From positions 1 through 22,100 of the IMG/VR virus record IMGVR_UViG_3300043399_000369: a stretch of DNA of 22,100 nt; one strand, written 5' to 3'. Both the position numbers and the translations under genes were made by a program. The notes under the pieces are model-generated. The model was given only the letters and a program-made list of their open reading frames with translations, ran no database searches and had not been told where the DNA came from. The stretch is from a virus. Shown here piece after piece: positions 6,544-14,010 of this stretch (its first letter is position 1; every line of letters starts with the position of its first letter).

Positions 6544-8657
6544 CCGAAACTTTTGACGATGGCGTAACACTTAGCGTAGAAATTTCTTTTGATGCCCCAT
6601 CTGTAGAACCCCCAACTTGGGTGGACTTAACGGACAAGGCGCAACAGATAGAGATAGAACGCGGCCGCAGTTACGAACTAGACGACTTTCAAGCCGGACG
6701 TGCGGTAGTTCGGTTTGACAACCGGGACCGAATGTTAGACCCCACCTTTTCGGGTGCTTATTCGGGATTGCTGCCAATGGCACGTTTGCGAATTAGGGCC
6801 ACGCAAAACGCAAAGATGTACGATCTTTTTTACGGCTACATCAATAGTTGGCCTACCGCATACGAAAAAAACGATTATGCGCAGACGACAATTACAGCGT
6901 TTGATGCGTTGGCGGTTCTTAATCAGGACAGTTTGGAAAGCAGTCATCTAAAAAATGCGCTTACAAAAATTGACCCTTATGTTTGGTATGCGTTTGAAGA
7001 AACTAACGGGTCCACTGTCATTGTTGATAAGTCGGGCAATGGCATAAATGGTATTTACGGTACTGGTTCTGCCGGTGGTATTGGTGGCGAAGATTTAGGA
7101 ACAATTAACTACCAACAAAACCCTGTTCCTTTCGGTGATGCCGACGGAAAATCTGTTGATTTAGAAGACCAATGGCCGCTTCTATTCGACCAGTATTCAG
7201 TATTAAAAAACAGCCAATTTAATAGGTTGCCATCTTCCAAAAATCTTTTTGCAGAATCAAATTGGACAGTTGCCGTTGCATGGACAAAAACGAGTAATGC
7301 CCAATCAACCATTTTTTCCACCTGTCGCGATTTTGTAAAAAGAACTGGCGGTGGCGGTATAGGGCCAACAGTTTTAAGTTTGCCGTCAGAAAGCCAAAGG
7401 GCATTAACCACTTATAACAATAGAGTTAAATTGCAGCACGCTGGCGTTGAAATGCTTTTTACAAATGACAATCTTACCTACACAAACAGCGGCACTTATT
7501 TAGCGGTCATTACACGCGATAACGCAACTATTTCAATGCGTGTTTTAGCTTTTGACAGCAATGGCGTTTTGAAAGCAGATATAACAGGCACAGATACGTT
7601 AAGCGGTGACGCACTTTCGACAGACGCTTACGAAGTTTGGTTGGCGGCAGATCGCGGTTACATTTACGATATTTGGACTACCGGTAGCAATGTTCCCCCA
7701 GCAGGTCAAATGGCCGCCGCTGTATGCCCGCTGCGGGGACGTTTAGACGAGTTCGCCTATTGGAACCGCACATTGAACGCTACAGAACAGGCAGAAATTA
7801 TTTCTGCATATAGCGCAGCCTGGCCTAACGAATTGACAGGCGCACGAATTAATCGTGTTTTGGATACAGTCAGTTGGTCTTCAACAAATCGAAGCATTGA
7901 TATTGGCACGGCTACGGTTGAGCAAGGTACTTTGGGTGGTGACGCTTTAAGTTACATAAAAAAAGTGGCATTATCTGAAAATGGTGTTTTGTTCGTGAAT
8001 GGTGCTGGCAAAGTTGTTTTCCAGGATAGGTCAAATTATTTGACGGACGGTAGCAACATTCAAATTAAGTTCAGTGACAAAATCACAGTCGCAGATACAG
8101 CAACCTACAACGACCCCAACTACACCTATAACGCTGCGATTGAATATCAGGGCGCGATTGGTTACGAAGACATTCAATACGCCGGTTATGACGACCGGCT
8201 AGTAGCAAACGTCATAGATGTAGCCTATTCAAATGGTACCGCTACCGCTCGTGATTCTTCGTCTTATGACCGTTACAGGTGGCGCAAACAATCAGTTGAT
8301 ACGTTACTAACGACACAAACCGCAGCTTCACAACTAGCAAACGTGCGGTTAGGCCGTTACGCAACCCCGCAAGTTAGGGTTGCGTCAATTGTCGCCAACC
8401 CTCGCCGCTATCCTGCAAACGCTTGGTCTCCACTGTTAGGGGCAGAAATCGGCCAGGGTGTAAACGTAATCAGAACACCTATACGAAACAGCACCAGTTT
8501 TAGTATTCCCTCTGTCATTGAAGGGGTGCGTCATTCGATTGACGCAGGGGAAAAATCTTGGCGTGTTACGCTTACCCTTTCCCCGTTTGAACAGAACAAC
8601 TATTTAACTTTCGATAACGCAGTAAAGGTTTGGGACTCTACCCGTTGGGGTCCATGA
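6540..8657 (+). CDS. Minor tail protein with inserted LamG/concanavalin-like domain
   Basis: The product is about 705 residues long. The N-terminal ~145 residues (PPTWVDLTDKAQQIEIERGR, AGRAVVRFDNRDRMLDP, LFYGYINSWP) have the Dit/Tal-like pattern of minor tail proteins in actinophages. A LamG/concanavalin-like sandwich follows at about residues 145-430: it opens with DPYVWYAFEETNGSTVIVDKSG ('w.l.E..g....Ds.g') and closes with RGRLDEFAYWNRTLNATEQ, the standard LamG_3 ending. The rest returns to the tail-hub-like fold and ends in DSTRWGP. The LamG insert probably contacts a host surface glycan. I prefer GTG 6540, which makes a GTGA overlap with the tape measure stop; GTG 6531 is an alternative adding three residues. 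The gene lies where distal tail and tail-tip proteins are encoded. Confidence 0.82.
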   Translation: MTETFDDGVTLSVEISFDAPSVEPPTWVDLTDKAQQIEIERGRSYELDDFQAGRAVVRFDNRDRMLDPTFSGAYSGLLPMARLRIRATQNAKMYDLFYGYINSWPTAYEKNDYAQTTITAFDALAVLNQDSLESSHLKNALTKIDPYVWYAFEETNGSTVIVDKSGNGINGIYGTGSAGGIGGEDLGTINYQQNPVPFGDADGKSVDLEDQWPLLFDQYSVLKNSQFNRLPSSKNLFAESNWTVAVAWTKTSNAQSTIFSTCRDFVKRTGGGGIGPTVLSLPSESQRALTTYNNRVKLQHAGVEMLFTNDNLTYTNSGTYLAVITRDNATISMRVLAFDSNGVLKADITGTDTLSGDALSTDAYEVWLAADRGYIYDIWTTGSNVPPAGQMAAAVCPLRGRLDEFAYWNRTLNATEQAEIISAYSAAWPNELTGARINRVLDTVSWSSTNRSIDIGTATVEQGTLGGDALSYIKKVALSENGVLFVNGAGKVVFQDRSNYLTDGSNIQIKFSDKITVADTATYNDPNYTYNAAIEYQGAIGYEDIQYAGYDDRLVANVIDVAYSNGTATARDSSSYDRYRWRKQSVDTLLTTQTAASQLANVRLGRYATPQVRVASIVANPRRYPANAWSPLLGAEIGQGVNVIRTPIRNSTSFSIPSVIEGVRHSIDAGEKSWRVTLTLSPFEQNNYLTFDNAVKVWDSTRWGP

Positions 8658-8670
8658 AAAGGAAAAAACG

Positions 8671-9201
8671 ATGCCATTTACAACACCCGCAACGGTAGCT
8701 ACTGGTTCTGTTGCATCTTCAATCGCTTACAATTCCCAAGTTATTAATAACATTGCTTGGTTGGGTTCTGACGCGCCAGCGTGCCAGGTGTACCGCAATT
8801 CAAACCTTTCTGTTGCTAATACTTTAGACACAGTAGTGGCCTACAATTTAGAAAGTTTTGACAACGCAAATATGCACGATGCGGTTACGAACACTAGCCG
8901 TATTACTATTCCCACTGGCGGCGGCGGTTTATATCAAATTTTAACTACCGGCATTTTTGCTACAAACGCTACTGGTGTACGTCGTTTAGATATTTTGCTT
9001 AATGGCGGTACTTTAATTGGTCGCACCGGCGTTCTTGGCAATTCGTCAGGTAAGGCCTTTATGCAAACTTCTGCGTTTTATCGTTTGAACGCTGGCGACT
9101 ATGTAGAAACGCAAGTTTTTCAAAATTCGGGCGGCGCGTTGGACTTTGAATACGCTGCAAGTTATGCCTCATTCTTTACCGTTCTATGGATTAGGAACTA
9201 A
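8671..9201 (+). CDS. Minor tail protein, C1q/TNF-like jelly-roll candidate
   Basis: This 176-residue protein has a good ribosome site (AAAAGGAAAA) before ATG 8671. The N-terminal part (residues 1-60) is Ser/Thr/Asn-rich and probably attaches to the tail. The remainder reads as repeated beta strands: SRITIPTGGGGLYQILTTGIF, GVRRLDILLNGGTLIGRTGV, GDYVETQVFQNSGG, YASFFTVLWIRN. This 'i.ip..G.Y.i........g.r...i..nG......y.l.aGD.ve..v.q.sG......' layout is what C1q/TNF-like jelly-roll domains in phage tail proteins look like. Such proteins form trimers at the tail tip or on side fibres. It lies between the minor tail protein and the putative receptor-binding protein. The fold is inferred from pattern only. 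Confidence 0.7.
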   Translation: MPFTTPATVATGSVASSIAYNSQVINNIAWLGSDAPACQVYRNSNLSVANTLDTVVAYNLESFDNANMHDAVTNTSRITIPTGGGGLYQILTTGIFATNATGVRRLDILLNGGTLIGRTGVLGNSSGKAFMQTSAFYRLNAGDYVETQVFQNSGGALDFEYAASYASFFTVLWIRN

Positions 9202-9203
9202 TA

Positions 9204-10451
9204 ATGGCAACCAATTTTCCAAACTCGTTAGATGCGTTTACCAACCCGACCGCTTCAGATACACTGGCTTCAGTTCCGCACGCATCGCAGCACGCAGACG
9301 CAAACGACGCAATTGAAGCGTTAGAAGCCAAAGTTGGTATTAATAGTGCAACGTCTACTTCTACGCTGGAAGTTCGCGCGCCTTCAATTGTTACTTCGTC
9401 TACGCGCCCTACTGGTGTTTCGGGTCGGTTGATTTATGAAACTGACACAAAACGCCATATGGTGTATGTAGATGGCAGCGAACAGTGGCAGCCGCTTGCG
9501 CCTCGCACAGGTTACAAAAATGCGATTATTAACGGTGACTTTCGTATTAATCAGCGTGAATTTAGTTCGACAACCACCGCAGGCTATGGCTTTGATCATT
9601 GGAGATCAATTTTTAGTGGTGGCACTGTTACTTATTCGTCACAAAGTTTTATTACTGGTGTTGGTCCATCTACTGGCTATGAACCAAGCACATATGCACG
9701 TCTTGTTAGTGCATCTCAAACTGGTGTTAATGATTTTGCAAAATTGCGTCAGCCAATTGAAAACGTCCGTACTTTTTCAGGTTCTAAAGCCACAATTTCT
9801 TTTTGGGCGCGCGCTGGTTCAGGAACACCAAAAGTAGCAATTGAACTTAATCAATACTTTGGCACAGGCGGTGCGCCATCGTCGGAAGTTAATATTTATG
9901 CCGGACAAATAACACTTTCTACGTCTTGGGTTCGTTATTCAGTTTCTATTGATGTGCCATCTTTAGCAACTAAAGTTATTGGAACAAATGCGAATACTTC
10001 GTGTTTGTTTTTAGATTTTTGGACTTCTGCTGGTTCAACTTATAATTCGCGCACTGGTTCGCTTGGTCTTCAAAATGTAACTGTTGATTTTTGGGGCGTT
10101 CAAATGGAACGCGGGTCCATAGCAACAGATTTAGAAGAACGACCTATTAATGTGGAATTACAATTATGCCAGCGTTATTATCAGCGATGGAAAACCGGTT
10201 ACGTGATTATGCCAACTATTGCGGTTGGTGCAACAAATGTTAATAGAGGGAATTTTTGGCTTCCGGTTTCAATGAGAGATACGCCAAATACTTCAATTAG
10301 TGGCGCGCAAGCAGAAGGACACCATACAAACGCGCCAACAATCACTTCTGTCACCCCTCAAATGGTTTACCTTGATTACACCGGTGCTAATTATCGTGGT
10401 GGCGGAATTAGTCTTATTTATACTTTTCTTGCTTTTGAATCGGAGTTCTAA
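9204..10451 (+). CDS. Putative receptor-binding / tail fibre protein with galactose-binding-like domain
   Basis: The 415-residue product has an N-terminal attachment segment (LDAFTNPTASDTLASVPHASQHADANDAIEALEAKVG) that looks like a short coiled coil of the kind that trimerises fibres. A short beta segment follows (GRLIYETDTKRHMVYVDGSEQW). A large domain begins at about residue 105 with YKNAIINGDFRINQREF, the well-known 'NG.F.inQRg' opening of carbohydrate-binding, galactose-binding-like domains in phage fibres. It continues through ATISFWARAGSG and closes with VQMERGSIATDLEERPINVELQLCQRYY ('QlE.Gs.aT.fE.rp...el.lCqRYy'). This is expected to bind a host cell-surface sugar. From roughly base 9500 the coding strand is unusually T-rich compared with the neighbouring genes, which may reflect recent exchange of the host-range domain. 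Confidence 0.78.
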   Translation: MATNFPNSLDAFTNPTASDTLASVPHASQHADANDAIEALEAKVGINSATSTSTLEVRAPSIVTSSTRPTGVSGRLIYETDTKRHMVYVDGSEQWQPLAPRTGYKNAIINGDFRINQREFSSTTTAGYGFDHWRSIFSGGTVTYSSQSFITGVGPSTGYEPSTYARLVSASQTGVNDFAKLRQPIENVRTFSGSKATISFWARAGSGTPKVAIELNQYFGTGGAPSSEVNIYAGQITLSTSWVRYSVSIDVPSLATKVIGTNANTSCLFLDFWTSAGSTYNSRTGSLGLQNVTVDFWGVQMERGSIATDLEERPINVELQLCQRYYQRWKTGYVIMPTIAVGATNVNRGNFWLPVSMRDTPNTSISGAQAEGHHTNAPTITSVTPQMVYLDYTGANYRGGGISLIYTFLAFESEF

Positions 10452-10645
10452 TGCCAATTTTTATGACAACTACAAATGTGGCAGGCGATATTTTAGTTAT
10501 TCGACGTGACGATAACGGGACGGAATGGTGGTTGGCCGAACGCGAAAATGATCCTGAATTTATTGAATGGTTACAAGACGGTAACGAGCCGTTACCGTGG
10601 CCGCAACCATTTCCTGAACCTGAAACCGCGCAAGAAAGATTTTAG
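10451..10645 (+). CDS. Small acidic protein downstream of the receptor-binding protein
   Basis: The 64-residue product starts in a TAATG overlap with the fibre gene. It reads as an N-terminal strand pair (TNVAGDILVIRRDDNGTEWWLAE) followed by DPEFIEWLQDGNEPLPWPQP and a Pro/Glu tail. The 'n...eF..WL..GN.p.p' stretch resembles short proteins often found just after tail fibre genes in phages, some of which are fibre-associated. The domain is too short for a firm assignment. Placement suggests a tail-tip accessory or fibre chaperone role; this is inference. Confidence 0.6.
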   Translation: MPIFMTTTNVAGDILVIRRDDNGTEWWLAERENDPEFIEWLQDGNEPLPWPQPFPEPETAQERF

Positions 10646-10648
10646 TAA

Positions 10649-10786
10649 ATGATCGATATTAATTCACCGTATTTAGAAGAAGGCGTTGTGCCGCTGCTTG
10701 CTTTCGACGAAGATTTAGAAAGTTTGCCGGACCCTAACGAAGGCGAAATGCAAGGCGAAGTTTTACCTGATGATTGGAAACCGTAA
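10649..10786 (+). CDS. Tiny acidic protein, 45 residues, unknown
   Basis: A 45-codon ORF fills the gap between the previous small gene and the endolysin. It starts at ATG 10649, three bases after the upstream TAG, and its TAA at 10784-10786 overlaps the endolysin ATG (TAATG). It is strongly acidic (many Asp/Glu, two Lys-type charges at most) with no predicted membrane helix, and ends DDWKP. The exact coupling on the downstream side and the continued coding-like codon use support it as real. Its end resembles that of the 40-residue acidic peptide at 13536 (DWNI). No function can be assigned. Confidence 0.55.
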   Translation: MIDINSPYLEEGVVPLLAFDEDLESLPDPNEGEMQGEVLPDDWKP

Positions 10787-11448
10787 TGGCTACTGTAGAT
10801 GAAACGCTTAATTTGGCACGCTCGTTTTTAGGTGAAGGGCCAAAACGGTTCACCGATTGGTACCCTGCCTCACCAACAACGCCGTGGTGCGCCATTTTCC
10901 AATCGTATGTTTTGACGGCTACAGGTCAGCCGTTGCATTACGCTTGGGTTTCCGGAATGTTTGACGCATACCGCGCGCAAGGTCGTAACAGTTACGACGT
11001 ACGCAGCGCGCAACCAGGCGATTTAGTCGCATTTGAATATGGCGAAAACAATGGCGGTTACGATCATATCGCAATGGTTGAATCTGTACCTATTGACGGT
11101 TCAGGCCTTGTTTGCATTAACGGCAACTGGCAAAACCGTGTGCAGCGTGTCCTGCATCGCTTTGACCGTTCCGGCTATGCGGGTGGCATTAAAGAAATTG
11201 CGCGCCCGTTCTATACTTCCCCAACACCGACCCCTACACCTGACGAGGACGAAATGAAATCTGTAATTATGTTTGACAAACGCTACAACCCTGCACGCGG
11301 TTTTCATGCTTGCGGAAATACAAAGGTTGCTTTAACGAGCATGGATCAAGTGCAAATGCTGCAATTTCTTGGCGTTCCTATTGTTGATGCCCCTAACGAA
11401 TGGATTGACGCACTGGCGACATTGCCACGAAATGACGGCGTAGTTTAG
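10786..11448 (+). CDS. Endolysin with CHAP peptidase domain
   Basis: The 220-residue protein begins MATVDETLNLARSFLGEGP, the opening helix of CHAP amidase/endopeptidase domains. TTPWCAIFQSYVL follows with the catalytic Cys at residue 35. AQPGDLVAFEY comes next, then YDHIAMVE with the catalytic His at 94 and a GNWQN loop near residues 113-117. It cleaves peptidoglycan, either the sugar-peptide amide or the cross-bridge. A Thr-Pro repeat linker (TSPTPTPTPDED, about 144-155) separates a C-terminal segment of about 65 residues (KRYNPARGFHACGNTK onward), which may bind the wall but matches no family I can name. The start at 10786 is chosen over an in-frame ATG at 10774 because it overlaps the upstream stop and begins at the domain. 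A holin-like gene follows directly, as expected in a lysis cassette. Confidence 0.9.
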   Translation: MATVDETLNLARSFLGEGPKRFTDWYPASPTTPWCAIFQSYVLTATGQPLHYAWVSGMFDAYRAQGRNSYDVRSAQPGDLVAFEYGENNGGYDHIAMVESVPIDGSGLVCINGNWQNRVQRVLHRFDRSGYAGGIKEIARPFYTSPTPTPTPDEDEMKSVIMFDKRYNPARGFHACGNTKVALTSMDQVQMLQFLGVPIVDAPNEWIDALATLPRNDGVV

Positions 11449-11472
11449 AAAGCAGATGGGGCCGGTTTTGTT

Positions 11473-11718
11473 ATGCAATGGGAACCAATACTTGCCGCTG
11501 CCACGACTGGCCTACTAGCCTTAATAGGCGTTATTTGGCAGTCCCAAAAAACGCGTCATGTGAACAGCCGAGAACACGCAGACAGTCAAGCGAAACTAGA
11601 CAAAATTGCCAACAACGTAGAACGCATTTCGGACAAAGTAGAAACCGTTTCAGATCGTTTAGATGACCATATTGTGATGCACCGCATGGCCGAAAGGAAA
11701 TCTTGGTGGCGTAAATGA
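11473..11718 (+). CDS. Single-helix membrane protein, holin-like
   Basis: The 81-residue protein has one clear membrane helix near the N-terminus (about residues 5-22, ILAAATTGLLALIGVIWQ). A long charged coiled-coil-like helix follows (about 28-70, heptad-like LDKIANNVERISDKVETVSDRLDD), with a basic C-terminus SWWRK. This one-helix-plus-coil layout directly after an endolysin is typical of small holin or lysis-accessory proteins in actinophages. It may assist the r1t-type holin encoded 2 kb downstream. The stop overlaps the next gene in ATGA. The holin role is inferred from position and topology. Confidence 0.65.
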   Translation: MQWEPILAAATTGLLALIGVIWQSQKTRHVNSREHADSQAKLDKIANNVERISDKVETVSDRLDDHIVMHRMAERKSWWRK

Positions 11719-11936
11719 CCTTTGCAGATGAAGTTTCCCGACAACTTCCCAACGCTAACAAATGCAAACTTTGCATTTACGTTGCAGGGTTAGACAGTAA
11801 AGAAAGGGCAGACGTGCAGGCAGTTATCGCAAATTCTGATTACCCGGCAACTGCTATTGCACGGGCGTTAAAACAACGTGGTTTAACTATTTCTGATTCG
11901 ACCGTACAAAGATGCCGGCAGCGTCATGTCATTTAA
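11715..11936 (+). CDS. Small helix-turn-helix protein with CxxC
   Basis: This 73-residue protein carries a CKLC pair at residues 17-20, then helices ending in a recognisable HTH: YPATAIARALKQRGLTISDSTVQRCRQRH ('a.aIaraL..rG..is..tv.rhr..h'), with the recognition helix at about residues 61-70. Similar small HTH proteins act in phages as DNA-binding subunits (for example small terminase-like proteins) or as regulators. It overlaps the holin-like gene by 4 bases and the metallophosphoesterase by 11 bases, so the three are probably translated together. Which DNA it binds cannot be told from sequence; its tight link with the phosphoesterase suggests joint action. Confidence 0.6.
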   Translation: MTFADEVSRQLPNANKCKLCIYVAGLDSKERADVQAVIANSDYPATAIARALKQRGLTISDSTVQRCRQRHVI

Positions 11937-13134
11937 CGAAGAAGTGAAAGCGGCAACTTCGCGACGTAACCGCAACCACCCTAAAGGGTGGGAACCGGGG
12001 CTTGTGTGGGACGGCCGAAAAGGTGCGGTAACGACCGTTGCGAAAGACGTTCCTTCTGACGGCCTTTGGGCTGCGATTATTGCCGATTGGGGCTTGGACC
12101 CTTCTTCTACACAGATTGTTGAAGGTTCGGTACAAATTCGTGCATGGGACGCACCCGGCGGCGAACGCCTGCGCTATTACCGTGCCACGATCCAATCGGC
12201 ACAAGCCACAGATGACGAAGCGCAGGTGGACATTGACCGCCTTTGCCGCATGGTCGAAAAACGTAAACCTTTCAAACCTGCACCACCAGTTGCCACAGAT
12301 AGGGCCCTAGTTTGCCTTCTAACGGACTGGCAGTTAGGTAAGGCAGACGAACCTAACGGCGGCACAGAACAGACCGTGCAACGCATTTGCGAAGTTTTAG
12401 ACGCATTGCCTGAAAGGTTGCAGACCGCTAAACGGTTAGGGCGAGAATTTGAAGCCGTCTATTTGGTCGGTTTGGGTGACATTGTGGAACAATGCGCCGG
12501 CCATTATCCGTCCCAACAATTCAAAGTAGATTTGGACCGACGCGAACAAATGCGGCTAGCCCGCCGGCTCATTCTGCGAGCAGTAGACAACGTGCTGCGG
12601 TTCGCGCCCCGGATCGTTTTAGCGGCCGTTCCCGGTAATCATGGTGAGAACCGGCAGAACGGCAAGGCATACACGCGCAGCACAGATAACGACGATTTGG
12701 CAGTTTTTGAACAGGTAGCAGAAATTTTGGCTGCGAACCCTGACCGTTACGGCCATGTAACCACCGTGCTAGCCGAAGGGAACACGCTTACGTTAAACAT
12801 TGCTGGCGTTCCTGTAGCGTTTGCGCACGGCCACAAGGCCGGCCAATCAGGCCACCCGGCTGCCAAATTAGAAAAGTGGTGGGCTGGTCAAGTGATGGGC
12901 AGCCAGCCCGTTGGTGATGCCGCCATTTTATTTACCGGCCATTTTCACCATCTGATCGTTTCGGAAACTACCGGCAGGACGTTTATTCAAGCACCGGCGT
13001 TAGATGGCGGTTCGGAATGGTGGACTGACATTAGCGGCCAGTCAAGCCCTGCCGGCTTTCTCACCATCGGCGTTGGTGCCGCGTATGGTGGGCGGGCTTG
13101 GGGTGACCTGCAAGTGCATACTTTAGATTTTTAG
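11926..13134 (+). CDS. Calcineurin-like metallophosphoesterase (phage nuclease-like)
   Basis: The 402-residue protein shows the metallophosphoesterase ligands in order. These are D134-x-Q136 (in place of the usual DxH), G184-D185, G237-N238-H239-G-E241, H301-G-H303 and G338-H339-F-H341-H342. These would hold two metal ions in the active site. The first ~120 residues (MSFNEEVKAATSRRNRNHPKG...) are a phage-specific region that may bind nucleic acid. Similar proteins in actinophages are often annotated as phosphoesterase or exonuclease-like; the true substrate is not known to me. The change of the first-motif His to Gln is seen directly and may alter metal choice. Translation starts inside the HTH gene. 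Confidence 0.8.
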   Translation: MSFNEEVKAATSRRNRNHPKGWEPGLVWDGRKGAVTTVAKDVPSDGLWAAIIADWGLDPSSTQIVEGSVQIRAWDAPGGERLRYYRATIQSAQATDDEAQVDIDRLCRMVEKRKPFKPAPPVATDRALVCLLTDWQLGKADEPNGGTEQTVQRICEVLDALPERLQTAKRLGREFEAVYLVGLGDIVEQCAGHYPSQQFKVDLDRREQMRLARRLILRAVDNVLRFAPRIVLAAVPGNHGENRQNGKAYTRSTDNDDLAVFEQVAEILAANPDRYGHVTTVLAEGNTLTLNIAGVPVAFAHGHKAGQSGHPAAKLEKWWAGQVMGSQPVGDAAILFTGHFHHLIVSETTGRTFIQAPALDGGSEWWTDISGQSSPAGFLTIGVGAAYGGRAWGDLQVHTLDF

Positions 13135-13144
13135 AAAGGGCGAA

Positions 13145-13549
13145 ATGATGGCAGACGAATACGAAGACGAAATGGAAGAAACCGAAGAAGAAGCGTATGT
13201 GGACGCGGCTTGGCCTTCGATTCTTTTAGATGCGTTCGCTTTGGTGCATGGCAACCGTGGCAGGCTTTATAACCACCCGTGGAAAGACTACGGAATGGTC
13301 ACGCAACTGTTTAATACTTCAGTTGGTGACGACCTTTTGACACCTGCCGAAGGCGTCTATTTTATGTTGTGTGTGAAAATGGCCCGGTTGGCTAATGGTT
13401 TGCAGCAAGGTTTCCCCGCTGAACTTTTGCAAGACACTTTGACTGACATTGCGGGTTATGCCGACGCGCTTTGGGGCGTATTGTTAAACCCTGAACCTTT
13501 AGAGGAAGAGGAATTGGACGAGGAAGAGTACGAAGATGACGATTACTGA
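13145..13549 (+). CDS. DUF6378-like protein with acidic ends
   Basis: The 134-residue protein (133 if the adjacent ATG at 13148 is used; AAAGGG fits that start slightly better) has an acidic first 20 residues. A helical core follows with YNHPWKDYGMVTQLFN and AEGVYFMLCVKMARLANG, then LQDTLTDIAGYADALWG. The 'R..dYG........f......................v...m...K.aRl......D...DiaGY' pattern is that of DUF6378, a small all-helical phage domain of unknown function that recalls MazG-type nucleotide pyrophosphatases. The long acidic C-terminus (EEEELDEEEYEDDDY) is unusual and may mimic nucleic acid or mediate binding. The nucleotide-related role is only an inference. Confidence 0.65.
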   Translation: MMADEYEDEMEETEEEAYVDAAWPSILLDAFALVHGNRGRLYNHPWKDYGMVTQLFNTSVGDDLLTPAEGVYFMLCVKMARLANGLQQGFPAELLQDTLTDIAGYADALWGVLLNPEPLEEEELDEEEYEDDDY

Positions 13550-13658
13550 ACCTGATTTGATCCCTTTGCCGGTTGAAGAAGAACCAGAACCTTACGACCC
13601 GGACGAACACGAATACCCAGACGAGCAGGAATACCCTAAAAAAGATTGGAACATTTAA
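13536..13658 (+). CDS. Tiny acidic peptide, 40 residues, unknown
   Basis: The 40-codon ORF starts at ATG 13536 inside the end of the DUF6378-like gene and stops at TAA 13656-13658, which overlaps the holin ATG (TAATG). It is rich in Glu, Asp and Pro (PVEEEPEPYDPDEHEYPDEQ) and ends DWNI, without any hydrophobic segment. Overlap at both ends supports translation. It fills the only gap between two recognised genes. Function unknown; it could simply couple holin translation to the upstream gene. Confidence 0.5.
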   Translation: MTITEPDLIPLPVEEEPEPYDPDEHEYPDEQEYPKKDWNI

Positions 13659-13918
13659 TGAATAAGCAATTTGTGAAAGCAGCAGCGGAACGGGCGTTGA
13701 AGACGTTTGCGCAAACTTTGGCTGCGTTGGTGACTGTCGCACAGTTCGATTGGTTTAACGCTGATTGGGGGCAATTGTTGGGGACTGCTGCCGCAGCCGC
13801 ATTTGCGTCTATTTTGACTTCTATTGCTTCGGAACCGTTCGGCCCTAGTCATTCCCCTAGTTTGGTGGAAGAGATGCCTAAAATTGAATTTGAGGGCCGT
13901 TCAGGGCCTTTGCCGTAA
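13658..13918 (+). CDS. Holin, phage r1t type
   Basis: The 86-residue protein starts MNKQFVKAAAERALKTFAQTLAAL. It has two hydrophobic segments, at about residues 10-28 and 40-58 (DWGQLLGTAAAAAFASILTSI), separated by a short turn with WFNADW, and then a polar tail. The 'a..AaerA.kTfaQ......................dW...l..A..Aa..siltS..s' pattern is that of the r1t-type holin family, common in phages of Actinobacteria. It would make the membrane hole that releases the endolysin. I use ATG 13658 rather than the in-frame ATG 13646 because it starts the family pattern and overlaps the preceding stop. It is the last gene before the terminator region, so the lysis genes are split by four unrelated genes. Confidence 0.82.
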   Translation: MNKQFVKAAAERALKTFAQTLAALVTVAQFDWFNADWGQLLGTAAAAAFASILTSIASEPFGPSHSPSLVEEMPKIEFEGRSGPLP

Positions 13919-13923
13919 CTTTT

Positions 13924-14007
13924 TAGCCCGTTCACGGAAAGCACTTTGCCCTGCTTTTCGATTTGCCACACCCCTCGCTGCCGGGGGCAACGATAAAGAA
14001 CGGGCTA
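13924..14007 (+). other. Candidate structured RNA or DNA element in the late-operon tail
   Basis: A perfect 10-bp inverted repeat (TAGCCCGTTC 13924-13933 with GAACGGGCTA 13998-14007) closes an 84-base element. Inside, CTTTTCG (13954-13960) and TTGCC (13963-13967) can pair with GGCAA-CGA-T-AAAG (13986-13998). CCC/GGG can pair around a TCGCTGCC loop. The two helices would stack almost directly. The element sits six bases after the holin stop and just before the terminator. It could be a small RNA, a 3' end stabiliser or a protein site. It does not fit a tRNA (10-bp closing stem). Confidence 0.4.
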
Positions 14008-14010
14008 TTT

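Noticed and set aside
13924-14007. Possible tRNA in the gap after the holin gene
   Set aside because: The closing stem is 10 bp rather than 7, and no anticodon or T-arm pattern is present.
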